This document shows, piece by piece, positions 1-9,723 of a DNA stretch of 16,186 nucleotides. The notes beneath the pieces were generated by a model, which saw only the letters and a list, made by a program, of their open reading frames with translations, did no database searches and was not told where the DNA came from. Both the position numbers and the translations under genes were made by a program. Origin of the DNA: Phoronis ovalis (lineage: Eukaryota > Phoronida > Phoronidae); contig JAOXYB010026734.1 in assembly GCA_028565635.1 (NCBI GenBank), positions 1-16,186 on the forward strand, in the 5' to 3' direction. Numbering within the stretch: position 1 is the first letter of the stretch; every line of letters begins with the position of its first letter.

Positions 1-1672
1 TTCAAATTCCTGCAAAAACTTATTTCATAGAATAATTGATCATGCATGCTTTATATGACTTTATATAATTTGTGTCCTTGTTATACAAGTATGAATGGTA
101 TAATTACACAATTTTGTCAGGGAGAGCATTCCAGTTTGTTTAGGGATGATTTTTATGTATCCGGTTCCAGTTCCATAGACTATGTTTCACATACATGTAC
201 TGTAATTAGTTTCTTCCATCAACATAACTTTGTGCATTCTCCACACTGAAATAGCAACTAGAATAACTCATTAGCTGGGGTTATTACAGTCTTGGAATAA
301 CAAGTTTTTTAGTTCCCCTGTGTATTCTATGTCTAATTAAGCAGCAGACAATTTTAAGAATAAAGCCTGTGTGCTAACATAATTACTAAGGATCTCAATC
401 ACTTGTTCTTAAAATTACGAGGCTGGTATCCATCCCTAAATTCATTTTTCAAGAGTTGTCGCAACCCATACAGCATATTTGGTTCCCGATTTTAACTAAG
501 TACCTATTCAAACAAGTATTAAAAAAAGAGCAATTATTTGTTAATTGATTTATAATTCCTTATGAAAAAATGAAAAAGCTATCGGTTCTCATGATTACTT
601 TGGTTTATGTAGAGGCAAATGAATTATTTCAGTTGTTTTGAGGAACTGTTTAGTATCATTGTATATTATTTCAGTTTTAATTTTTATTCTAGCATAATTA
701 CATGGCCCAGACATTACCAACCAGCAAAACAATTTCTCCAATTCACTGGCCATTACCTTTACCAACAGGCAAAATGTACAGGTTACCAGGTAGGTAACAA
801 ATTAATGCCACCTAGACAAACTAAGCTAAGGTCCACTACACATTAAAGGTTTAGGCACTAATCTCTACAAAAAACTGCATCCTTGTTCAGGGTCATTATA
901 TTTAACTTTATTGCACCAACCATGTACACATTATTAACAATTACCGTGTACAGGTTGAGGGCCTTATAGTAAGGATCACAACACCACAACATCTGTATAA
1001 ACTATTTCATTGAAAACACTGGGTACAGGTATGTTATAAACCCATTATTATACAGGCAGGATTAGAAATTCTGTACAGCCATGTGTAATTAGTCTGCCAA
1101 ATCTAGACCTCTATTACACAAAATCCTGTTTGATAGAAAATAGCCCAAAGCCTATTAGTTCTTAGCTAGTGATTAGAGGGGAAGAGACTATTGTCAGAAG
1201 TAAATTAAACCCTTTCAGCTGAAAATATCCCAGTGCAATTTACATGGAGACTGATATCAAAAGACAATACAATTGTAACAATAGACACCAGGTTTATGTA
1301 TTACAGGTGAATACAATCTTTGGGAATTTAAAGTGATTAATGCAATTAAGGTTTTAAGATATATATATGTAAAGTGGTGTACTGCCATAATGACATGTCA
1401 TCTAGGAAACATTCCTCTATAGTTCCCCTGCCTAGTAATTAAGTCAATTTAGTGTAATTAAGGTACTGGTTTTCTATAATGTCCCAACTGGTTCCCACGC
1501 AATTAAAACCTTAATTATAGCTGTTACTTAGTGCCTACTGTCAATACTCAGTGACTAAATCCTAATTTTATAATTTCATTTTTGACAAAGGTCAAAATTG
1601 TTTTTTAAATTTCAAGGTTTGTGCTCAGTTGAGATGGATAAAATTCTCTGACCAGTTTTTTTGCTAAAATTT

Positions 1673-1781
1673 GCATAAAATGCATATTACATTTGATTAC
1701 CTATAAGGAAATGCATTGTAATTGGCAATTGCTGGTTTTCTTTTTGTATAATTCGCATGAAATGCATATTACATTTGATTA
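1673..1781. repeat. Diverged tandem duplication, two units 82 bp apart
   Basis: A 27-bp block at 1673-1699 recurs at 1755-1781 with one mismatch (A1677 versus G1759). Both contain AAATGCATATTACATTTGAT. Looser similarity continues downstream: TGTAATTGGCAAT near 1718 matches TGCGATTGCCAAT near 1797. Each unit also has an ATTACAT arm facing a later (less perfect in unit 1) ATGTAAT-like arm, giving a partly palindromic structure. Confidence 0.8.
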
Positions 1782-2155
1782 GCCATTTCAGATGTAATGC
1801 GATTGCCAATCCTTGATTACTAGTGTTGTGAGCAAATTTTTAGTTTTTATTGAATTTCTGAGCTATTTGTATTCTTGCATGCCGAAACAATTGTAATAAT
1901 TTTGACAGTAAATCAACAGTGACAGTTTTCTGATTGCACTGCCTCGGAAATAATTTGATCAGTTAAAAAATTCACAAATGTTCTTCATTAGAAACAGTGC
2001 GAGTAATTAGCTCAAAAGAATCTTGTTACACTTCAAACAGTAGCTGTTGAACCAGCGAAAAGTAGTAATTACTTCCCGGATTTACATAGGAAAATTATGC
2101 TGTACAAAATTTAAGCAATGAAGGAGTTCGTGTACATGGTACTGTCTGGTACAGG

Positions 2156-2221
2156 CATACACATCACACATTTTAACCAATTATTAGTCTACCGAATTAA
2201 GAAATTACTAATTATTTTATT
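2156..2221 (-). terminator. Possible intronic polyadenylation site
   Basis: On the minus strand an AATAAA hexamer lies at 2221-2216, ~30 nt after the read-through stop codon at 2253-2251. A GT-rich element (TGTGTGATGTGTATG) follows at 2170-2156. If the donor at 2354 were skipped, transcripts could end here and encode a zinc-finger-only protein. AATAAA is frequent by chance in such AT-rich DNA, so this is a candidate only. Confidence 0.25.
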
Positions 2222-2346
2222 TGTATATTCGATGTTTCATATATCCGGAATTATATAAAGTTTTTGACATGATACAGCAACATTTGTGAATATGTAAATA
2301 TATATATATTCATTACAGAATTACTCTTTATATTTAATGCAAAACT

Positions 2347-2358
2347 TAACTTACCTCC
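2347..2358 (-). other. Splice donor of the coding exon
   Basis: On the minus strand the exon ends GATGGAG and the intron starts GTAAGTTAAG, a near-consensus U2-type 5' splice site with GT at 2354-2353. It splits a codon after its first base (phase 1). The coding similarity to the family fades just before it, after the acidic DDEELEDIFKV segment that follows the last finger. In vertebrate ZFHX3 a comparable DEDLGQIF-type segment lies in the corresponding place. Confidence 0.9.
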
Positions 2359-5157
2359 ATCAAATTTAATGATGTCGTCTTCGGCATATTCTTTCACCTT
2401 GAAAATGTCTTCCAATTCCTCATCATCTTTATCATGTTCACGATTCTGTAGCTGCTTCAGACTCAGGCAACGCATGTGTTTACTCGACTTTACATGGTGT
2501 ATTAAACTTGGCTTGCTTCTTGCCGAATGATTGCATAGAGAACAGTAATAGTATTTTCTATCCGATTTCAACAGCGTTTCTTGATGTAGAAGATTTTGGA
2601 ATATCTTTGCGCTACTTTCATGTCGAGGTGTTTGTGCGTGCACTTGAAGTTTGTGCACTGTGTTGGTGTAATACTCACAGCAGTTACAACGGACTTGAAT
2701 CGGGTTACTAAGGTTGATGTACTTGAGTCTCCATTCATTGTTAACCCCCCCTTCCTGGATATGAATAACCAGCTGTAAGCGCTGCACATGTTTATCTGTC
2801 TTGCAATGCAAAGCAAAATTTGCCTTTAAGTTAGTTTTATAACTACACAAGTTACAGATGTAGTTACCCGCTACGGTCATTACATGTTCAGGGTCTTTCT
2901 GACTGCTGCGTTCTTTATTCATATGATCATTAAGTTCATCAATGGAATTTGTTGAGAAAATGTTACAGACAGCACACTGGAAGAGCTTATTAGGTTCGGC
3001 AGCCATCAGTTTTACCTCTGGAGGTGAGGAAGTTGATTCTCGAGGGGTTACATCTGAGCTATCTTTGCTCAAGTCCATGGGTGATTCAAGTCCATGCATG
3101 GCTGACATAAACATAGCTGGATCGTATTGGAATGCCGATAATCCAGTTGGCGTTATTGGCGATGGAATACCAATAAGCTGAGTTGGATCTTGACCAAACA
3201 TTGCCATCTGGCTCATTTGCATCTGCATATCACGCTGCATGTGTTTCACATTCTGTTGCAGAACCATCATATTATGCGTATGCTTTTCGCTCGTCATATG
3301 TATACGTAAATTACGAGCGACATTGGTTTCGTAATTACAGACATCACACCTCCACGTGGGTTTCGATTTCGACTTTAACGAATCTTGTCGTTGCAAGGAA
3401 GGCAGTGTCGGCATGGGTGATGGTTTAGAAGTCGATGACGAGTTGGGTTCCATGGGTGACAGCAATGGTGTCGTTGGAGATGGTGTTGGTGGCTGACTGT
3501 GGTGTCCAGGCATTTTGATATGATCTGATGGAGTACCTCCATTATTCTGCAAGTCTTGCACATTGTTGATATGCTTATCGGACTGCATATGAATGCTCAG
3601 GTTTCCTTTTGTTGTTGTGGAATAGTTACAGATTTCGCAACGATATGGTTTGTATCCACACTGATACGACTCACCACGAGCGAGGCGAGGATGTGACTGA
3701 TTTGAAAGGCAGTAAACACAATGCGTTTCACTGTCAGGATGTTTCTCTTTCATGTGAATTTCTAAAGTCTCTTGATATTTATAGTGCCAGTTACACTTTG
3801 GACACTTTAACGTTTTACACGAATTACGGGAATGCATCATAGTCATGTGACCTCCGAGAGACCGCGTTGATCCAAGTACCATATCACATTTCGGACATTC
3901 AACACCATTTTGTTTTCCCTGTGGATGGTCTTCACAAATAACTCTTGTAAATGGAAATGCCTGTTGTTGAAATAATTTTATTGCAGATGGACTAGGCAGT
4001 AACATAGAGGCACTTGATAAAGGGCTTTTGGCACTTTTCGGTGTGCTAACATTATCATTTTCTTCATTCTGTGATGACGTGCTCGATCGAGGTTTACGAA
4101 ACTCATCAGATTCTTCTATTTCGTTATCTCTACAGATATTATCATCACTTGCTGAATTTTCGCTGATATCATCACTTTTGTTACTGGTATTGGAATCTGT
4201 TTTTTGTGCTTGCAGGAAAGACATTATCGGTTCTTTATCCTTACCGAGTGCTTGAATTATAGCGGAAGCATTATCCTTTGACAATATCTCATTTTCCTTT
4301 GTAGTAAGCTCAATGTTGTGCTCATTTGTTGCGTGTGTGGCAAACGACTTGGTATTAGCGAAAGACAATTTACATATGAAGCACATGAGGATAGGTTTGG
4401 CTGGTTGAGCCAGGGAATTCAAAGCTAGTTTGCTTTCTGATGTAGACTGCTCATCGGTCTCTGAGCGAGGGTCATATACTTTGTAACTATGCATCAGTGG
4501 CATATCGGCAGATTTCCTTGCCACAGGCATGTACATTGAAGTAGATGTCTCAGGGTTACGATTGATGTAAACTGCACTGGCAATTTGCGGATAGGATACA
4601 ATTTGAGAACTAGTTTTTCCTCGATGGTCAATTATACTACCTTCGTGTTGTGGTAAATCTAAGAATGATTCATTATCGCTGATTTCGGAATCGGTCCCCT
4701 CAATAATATAAGCCGAACCATCAGGGTTATAAACAATTTTCCCATCAAAACTTTCCACGCCTGACCCAGCATCATTTTCAGAAGTCTTGTCATCATTTTG
4801 GTGAGAATCATGTTTATTTAAAGTTTCTGTCTGCTCTATATCACAGTGTTCCGTTTTTTTGTCACTCAAATCAATCTGTAAAGGAGTAGGCGACAACGAT
4901 CTATCCGGACTGCAATCGCTATCAAAATCATCATACTCTATATCGTCATCATTTGTAGGGCTTTTGTTATTGACAATCGACAACATATCTTTACCATTTG
5001 GAGTACTTTCTGAGTGATTGCTATCTTTAACATGACTGGGAGTTTTTATCCCATTTAACATTGGTTCATTATTAGCTAGAATCTCGCTGGTCTTTAAATC
5101 CATGCTATTATTGTTCCCAATCTTCATTGAATTGGCAATATGCTCCGGCACCGCCAT
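2355..5157 (-). CDS. ZFHX3/4: Zinc finger homeobox protein (ZFHX3/ZFHX4/zfh2 family), first coding exon, partial
   Basis: This exon encodes the N-terminal ~934 residues of a very large nuclear transcription factor of the ATBF1/ZFHX family, which in other animals controls neuronal differentiation and patterning through many zinc fingers and several homeodomains. Counting from the ATG at 5157: acidic stretch at ~69-81, family block FDGKIVYNPDGSAYIIE at ~137-153, C2H2 fingers at 259-280, 421-442, 452-473, 507-529, 604-626, 728-745 (degenerate), 768-790, 824-846 and 872-894, and a PMDLS motif at 693-697. Finger spacing and linkers such as HCVYCLSNQSHPRLARGESY, CNYETNVARNLRIHM and LHCKTDKHVQ match vertebrate ZFHX3/4 as I know them. 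The reading frame is intact. It runs past the donor at 2354 to a stop at 2251, but the last 34 residues are read-through into intron. The ATG has A at -3 and G at +4 and is the first ATG in the exon. The homeodomains must lie in later exons outside the window. Vertebrate ZFHX2, 3 and 4 are paralogues, so an invertebrate copy may be co-orthologous to them rather than specifically ZFHX3. Confidence 0.96.
2476..2976 (-). other. Zinc finger cluster 6-9
   Basis: Finger 6 has C728, C731 and H745 but lacks a proper last His (it runs on as MNKERS), a degenerate state I also recall in vertebrate members. Finger 7 uses C768, C771, H784 and H790; finger 8 C824, C827, H840 and H846; finger 9 C872, C875, H888 and H894. 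Fingers 7-9 all have His-x5-His spacing. The inter-finger sequences (EGGVNNEWRLKYI, SNPIQVRC) are family-typical. After finger 9 comes an acidic tail leading to the splice donor. Confidence 0.92.
3067..3081 (-). other. PMDLS motif, candidate CtBP-binding site
   Basis: Residues 693-697 read P-M-D-L-S, followed by K, which fits the PxDLS(K) consensus used by many zinc finger repressors to recruit the CtBP co-repressor. It lies in a disordered-looking linker (GLESPMDLSKDSS) between fingers 5 and 6, where such short motifs are accessible. The motif is seen directly; its function is inferred. Confidence 0.6.
3280..3348 (-). other. C2H2 zinc finger 5 (residues 604-626)
   Basis: The encoded segment starts CDVCNYETNVARNLRIHM and ends SEKH, with ligands C604, C607, H620 and H626 (His-x5-His). 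It is preceded by a Ser/Thr/Pro-rich linker (~553-588) and a short basic KSKSKP stretch. It is followed by a Met/Gln-rich segment (~640-654) where the family usually has a similar HNMM-LQQN continuation. Confidence 0.92.
3571..3897 (-). other. Zinc finger cluster 2-4 with HCVYC knuckle
   Basis: This stretch encodes finger 2 (C421, C424, H437, H442), finger 3 (C452, C455, H468, H473), the HCVYC knuckle (H479, C480, C483, with C500 further on) and finger 4 (C507, C510, H523, H529). Finger 4 has the wider five-residue His-His spacing typical of ZFHX and U1-C/matrin-like fingers. The linker between the knuckle and finger 4 (HPRLARGESY, YKPYRC) is nearly invariant in the family. Confidence 0.93.
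4318..4383 (-). other. C2H2 zinc finger 1 (residues 259-280)
   Basis: The encoded segment is CFICKLSFANTKSFATHATNEH, with spacing C-x2-C-x12-H-x4-H and ligands C259, C262, H275 and H280. It is an isolated finger separated by ~140 residues of Ser/Asp/Glu-rich linker from the next group. Confidence 0.92.
4696..4755 (-). other. Family-specific block upstream of the first zinc finger
   Basis: This 20-codon block encodes ESFDGKIVYNPDGSAYIIEG, residues ~135-154. I recognise it as a hallmark N-terminal motif of ZFHX3/ZFHX4 proteins. It lies in otherwise fast-evolving, acidic, Ser/Asp-rich sequence and is followed by more acidic residues (TDSEISDNESF). Its biochemical role is not known to me. Its survival amid low-complexity sequence suggests a protein-interaction surface. 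Confidence 0.85.
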
Positions 5158-5178
5158 ACTGTCAACTAAAGCATGAAT
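5158..5178 (-). other. End of the 5' UTR within the first coding exon
   Basis: The 21 exon bases between the predicted splice acceptor and the ATG at 5157 contain no in-frame stop and read I-H-A-L-V-D-S in the coding frame. They are most simply 5' UTR, because the ATG has a strong Kozak context and is the first one in the exon. An upstream coding exon feeding this frame cannot be excluded, since the frame stays open up to the acceptor. Confidence 0.7.
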
Positions 5179-5205
5179 CTGCAAAAAATAAAGAAAAACT
5201 AAAAT
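5179..5205 (-). other. Splice acceptor and polypyrimidine tract of the coding exon
   Basis: On the minus strand the bases just before the exon are a T-rich run ending in TTTTTTGCAG, with the AG at 5180-5179, followed by ATTCATGC. This is a strong U2-type 3' splice site. It shows that at least one more exon, probably 5' UTR, lies upstream, inside or beyond 5.2-16.2 kb. Confidence 0.88.
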
Positions 5206-5450
5206 AGAAATACTTTAAAAGAAACAGCAGTAAAGATAAGAACTTTATTTTGAACAGAAAAAAAGATCTGCTTAGGATTTTTTCCAAATTATAAAAAATT
5301 AAATATTTTAATTAAATAATGTCCTTGTGATAGGAAGGAATAACGAACACTTCCAAACAAATACACGTTTATGGTTTCAACAAAAATTGTATACAGACGA
5401 AGAATATTCATAATAGTTAACCTATCATTTCCTGTTAAACAATATGAAAT

Positions 5451-5476
5451 ATGAATACATGTTTTCATACATTCAT
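5451..5476. repeat. Imperfect inverted repeat
   Basis: ATGAATACATG at 5451-5461 faces CATACATTCAT at 5466-5476 across a 4-base spacer, 9 of 11 bases pairing. It lies in the intron ~270 bp upstream of the splice acceptor. Confidence 0.5.
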
Positions 5477-6974
5477 GTAATTATCTAAATAAAATGGCGA
5501 CATAGGTGATATATACCACTCTTTGTGCAATTGTAAAATCAACGCCTCACCAGTTTTAAAATGAAAATGAGTGCAAGTGAGGTCATAAGTGTGAGACAGG
5601 AAAGGATAGGAGGTAATTAGCTAGTTTCAAGCTAAACTATTTCGGAATCTAATATTATCTAGCGCCATGCTTTGATTACTTCAATTATAAGTTACTAATA
5701 ACCTATACATAATATCATCTAAAATCTGATGGATGGAGCAAAATTGACAGGCAATAATATTTTTTCTAATTTAAAATCTCTTTTGACATTTTGAGCAGGC
5801 GCAGCGGCATAACGAACATACACAGAAGTCATAGAAATGGTCTTAAATACGCAGAGTAAATTAGCTAAAATCTGCATAGCAATACATCACAGCGTAATGA
5901 CGTTGATTAGATCAATTAACAAGACTGATCAGTTAAAAAATGGTTTACAAATTATACAAGAGATGACATTAGAACACCATGACAACAAACTGGCATAGCA
6001 ACTATGAAATTAACTTATCCTCACCGGTTCTGTTCAATTGTTACAAACTTATATCTAGATAAGACATGCTTTCATTTCATGGGTTACATTCTTATATCAT
6101 GATTGTCTGTACTTGTTTTTTATGTTGGTAGTTAATCTAATGATTTTATTACTATCAGTTGCCCATATTAAAAAAAATATATAAACTCAATTTGGTAATA
6201 TTATATATTTGCTGCTTGACTTAAGACACTTGGATATAACATGTTTAAAAACAACAGAACAACAAGGGACTATCTACTCCCATACAAACACATGACATAG
6301 CTATGCAGGTTTAAATTCACCCTGATAAACATGGTAGAGAAATAGTAATTAAACATTTCTGTTTTTCGTATTCAGAGTAAATTACCAGATATGACATTTG
6401 TTAATTATGATATATTTAAACAATCACCAGTTTACCCTGCTGAAGTTCAGTGAACACTTTTTCTGCTTAATTAGAACATGATCATATCCTCTCGTTAATA
6501 CTTTTTTGTTCTTTTCAACACTGGATTTTTTTCTAATTATTTTCTGTAATTTTCAGTTTTTATTAAAGTGATTTTCCTCAATCATTATTCATTGAAAACA
6601 ACATATTGTCAATGTATAATAAAAAAATTGACATACTGAAATCTACCAAAATCAATGCCTTCTACAAGTATATATACATTTTCAATATGCATACTTGGAA
6701 CTGGACAATACTTTCAGTGCCATTGGGTTAATCAAATGTACATACACAAATCACTATATACCAGATGGTACATCGGCCAGTTAGCTTACCTGGAAAAGTA
6801 GACATTCGATGTAATATCACAGCATAAGTGAACTCGCCACTTCTATAACTCTGAGGTAACATACCATAGAGAAATGGATACATAAGCCTGTTCACTTGTT
6901 ATTAATCAAGCCCACAGCTCACCTTGTAATTGACAGCAGATGGATCTGATAATATTGGGCAAGAAACTGTTTAT

Positions 6975-7153
6975 TAAATTTTCTCCTAGCAATATCTTGG
7001 TGTTTTTCTTGCAGACAATTAGTAGCTCAATTTGGTAGATACTAATATGGTAAATGAGCAGTTGGTACTTTATTTTTCTATGTACTGAAAATAAAAACCG
7101 TTTTAAATGTTCTTCCAAGTAGCATCATGTTTTTCCCCCAGATAATTAGTAGC
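6975..7153. repeat. Diverged direct repeat, two ~50-bp units 127 bp apart
   Basis: The end of unit 1 at 7001-7026 (TGTTTTTC...AATTAGTAGC) matches 7128-7153 at 22 of 26 bases. Similarity extends upstream with small gaps (TTAAAT, then TTCTCC/TTCTTCC, then TAGCAATATC/TAGCATCA). It looks like an old local duplication inside the intron. Confidence 0.7.
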
Positions 7154-7714
7154 GGAAAGAGCACTGATATTTTTATATTTTTATTTTACAACAATTAAGT
7201 TAATTAGGAATGAGGGCCTTATTAAGAATTGTAGAAAAGTAATAATCAATCTCAATAAATCAAGTGTTCAAAAATCTAATATTACTCAGAACACCCCAGT
7301 TTTGGAAATATACATTTTTGATATGGTATTCTCAGCTTAACACCTCACAGCCAAGCCTACATCATTAATTAGCTGTCTTTTATCTAATATCACAATTTTA
7401 CATCAGAAATATATGAAAACTTTAAAAACATATACCAAAAACCATATTAACATCTCAATATAGAATTTTTTACTGTATGAAGTTTATATTCCAAATAGCT
7501 TGTGTATTGCTAATTATTTGTTAACTATTTCCGGACAAACTCACCATCAACTTTTTACCATTCACAACCAGCAGAAGAAATTGCTATAAGACTTGTTAAT
7601 TTCTGGTATGCTGTCTATATTTATATACACTGCTAGCTTAATAACTATGGGAAATGATATTAAGCAAACAGTCAGCTAATGACATCCAGTGTTTTACATC
7701 TACAGTCTAAAAGC

Positions 7715-7935
7715 TAATTAACTTTAGGAAAATTATAGTTAATTTTTCAGCCTCTCTCATACTGCTCCTAATTATAATTACGTAGCCAATCACAGCTAGG
7801 CAGACTATAGGAGCTCATGGTATAAAATTTTCTCAGCCTATAATTACACCAGTACTTAACTAGATTTTTAAAAAATAATTAATACCTTTTTCCTTCTTTG
7901 TTATAAATTATCCCTGATATTCATGAATTTAATTA
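7715..7935. promoter_or_regulatory. TAATTA cluster, candidate homeodomain-bound enhancer
   Basis: Six TAATTA words occur in ~220 bp: 7715-7720, 7769-7774 and 7775-7780 (directly abutting, TAATTATAATTA), 7841-7846, 7876-7881 and 7930-7935. A CCAAT core lies near 7785. A perfect 7-bp inverted repeat, GCTCCTA at 7764-7770 and TAGGAGC at 7808-7814, brackets the double site and the CCAAT core. Function is inferred only from motif density. Confidence 0.35.
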
Positions 7936-8358
7936 CAGTTCATCCGTTTGTACGTAATTTCCATTGTTTTAATGTATTTTACCTGCAGTGTGTTATATGT
8001 CATCCATACTTGATACTCCCAGTTACATGTGATCTACATAATACCTGTACAACTAATGACTAGCTCCCCTTAAGGCCCCCTGATTATATACTAAAACTAG
8101 GACACATTAATTCCTTCCACTTGAAAATTAAATTACCTGAGTTGGCAGTCTTTTCAAATTACCAAAACCTGTTTAAGCTCAGTGAACAAAGTCAAAGAAC
8201 AAACAACTTTTAAGCCTATTATGCAGGCTCCCTATAGATCTATTCATACACTAACCACCATCTTGCAAAAATTAATTAAAGTTTATTACAGACAACTATC
8301 ATATACCTATAAAAAAAGTTTTTGAACCTTGGATCACATATTTTTACACAAAACCACC

Positions 8359-8366
8359 TGACGTCA
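8359..8366. promoter_or_regulatory. Consensus cAMP-response element TGACGTCA
   Basis: A full palindromic 8-bp CRE in context CACCTGACGTCACGATC. From base composition, fewer than one such word is expected in this window; a second copy lies at 9724. Confidence 0.4.
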
Positions 8367-9602
8367 CGATCATTAATGGAAATGTACATAACAAAATCAA
8401 ACATTGAATACTGTCTATTGTTCCAGATTTAACATTCCATCAACTAATACAAACACACTAAAAAAGTTCCCACCAATTACCACACAGGTAACACAAAAGC
8501 AACAAGTTGTTTTTAATGCAAGCAGGTTCTTTTGTGTAATATTTCCTCAGCTCTAGGGTCAATAAATGACAAAAGACTATACTCTTAAGTATTATTTTTA
8601 ATGTCATTTAAATCAGTACAGACTCCACAACATTATCTTTAATTTCTCAGGTGTACATTACCAAATAATATGAATACCTTATTAATGCTCAGCGTCTCTA
8701 TATAAATTTAATAACAATATACCTGAGTGTGAGTTCTTTAATTTTCAAACTTTTCATTACAAGATGTGGTAATCAAAGGTCAAAGACAGAAGAAACTCTA
8801 TTGATATCCCAACATAAATCAAAACAAAACTTAAAGTAAATAGAGATGAATAGCAGAAATAATAAAGATGTCTTACACAACTGAGGTATTCAATAAAGGC
8901 TTAGACATTATGCAAGACTGGTTAGGAGTGCAATCCTTTGAACTGATTCACAAATAAAAGGTGTCACAAATCATTTTAATTGAATCAAGCCAGTTAAGTA
9001 TTTTACTAGTATTGTACTATCATGATGTGTAAATTTCACAACTTTTGGAATCATAATGATTAAAGTCACTAGCACTCAAAGGCACCATGATGTCTGGAAT
9101 TTCAATTAACAAATTTCAATGGGCCATAGTTTCTTGCAGACAAAAACTTCAATAGGAAGGTAATCAGGCTCTATACACATCTAAGATAAATGCATCTTAA
9201 TGTAATCAACATGGTTTCAAATTAGGGTGGTCCTAAAGGAAACATGCAGATGCCTCCATGGAGGTTCCCGTTAAGATTTTACAGGAACTCTTCCAATTAC
9301 CATTGTTGTTAATTGTAAATTAATGATTTAAACAGTTTGTCAACAGAAGACTTATTTAATATGTACCAATTAACATGCATAACAATCTCCCTACTGTAAT
9401 TACAATCTAAAAAAACACCACTCATCAATAACCTTTGGGTAAAAATAAACTTATTTTTCATAATTTTTTTTAGTAACTTTTCTCTATTTTTGAAGAAATT
9501 ATTACTGATTAATATTAATTAAACCAAAATTTACTGTTTCTAAAAGGAACTCAATCTTTATTAGCATAAAGATTTTTAGATAATATTGGTATTACACATA
9601 AG

Positions 9603-9643
9603 ACCCTAATCTTGCCGTCAGCTTTAGGGTACTCGACATGTCG
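9603..9643. repeat. Short inverted repeat and adjacent palindrome
   Basis: ACCCTAA at 9603-9609 is the exact reverse complement of TTAGGGT at 9624-9630 (14-base loop). It is followed immediately by the 10-bp palindrome CGACATGTCG at 9634-9643. The group is more GC-rich than its surroundings. Confidence 0.6.
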
Positions 9644-9723
9644 GTACACTATGGGTATACTTCAATAATTAATTTGATCAAATTATGCATTCTAATCTAA
9701 CTTATCATTGATTTATGTATGGT

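Larger units (their letters stand above)
1..2354 (-). other. Intron downstream of the coding exon (partial)
   Basis: AT-rich sequence with no long open frame on either strand. I saw no piece of the expected next ZFHX zinc fingers or homeodomains, so the next exon probably lies beyond position 1. It contains a CAGGT cluster (~770-1310), a diverged tandem duplication (1673-1781 and flanks), a short (AT)6 run at 2298-2309, about a dozen TAATTA words, and a possible polyadenylation site near 2216. No transposon was recognised. Confidence 0.75.
5182..9595 (-). other. Upstream intron or 5' region, CpG-poor segment
   Basis: AT-rich sequence without a supported exon; open frames are 70 codons or fewer and look random. 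CpG is very rare over 8.4-9.6 kb (two by hand count in 1200 bases). Recognisable items are a short inverted repeat at 5451-5476, a small CpG-bearing patch around 5798-5905, a tandem duplication at 6975-7153, a TAATTA cluster at 7715-7935 and a full CRE at 8359-8366. A 5' UTR exon could be hidden here but has no readable signature. Confidence 0.6.

Noticed and set aside
619-846. 75-codon plus-strand open frame
   Set aside because: No domain or motif was recognised, it is antisense to the gene, and its length is within chance expectation for six frames.
2251-2354. The last 34 codons of the long open frame as normal coding sequence
   Set aside because: A near-consensus donor (GAG|GTAAGT) lies at 2355/2354, and the sequence after it is low-complexity AT-rich with no family similarity. 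It is kept only as a possible intron-retention tail.
2508-4255. Several 60-82-codon open frames on both strands inside the ZFHX exon
   Set aside because: They are out-of-frame or antisense shadows of the long coding frame, with no family signature.
5158-5184. Start of translation at a TTG at 5184, upstream of the ATG
   Set aside because: The TTG and the CAG after it belong to the splice acceptor (TTTTTTGCAG), so they are intron. The ATG at 5157 has a strong Kozak context.
6906-7118. 70-codon minus-strand open frame
   Set aside because: It is low-complexity, Ile/Leu/Lys-rich translated AT sequence overlapping the intronic duplication, with no motif.
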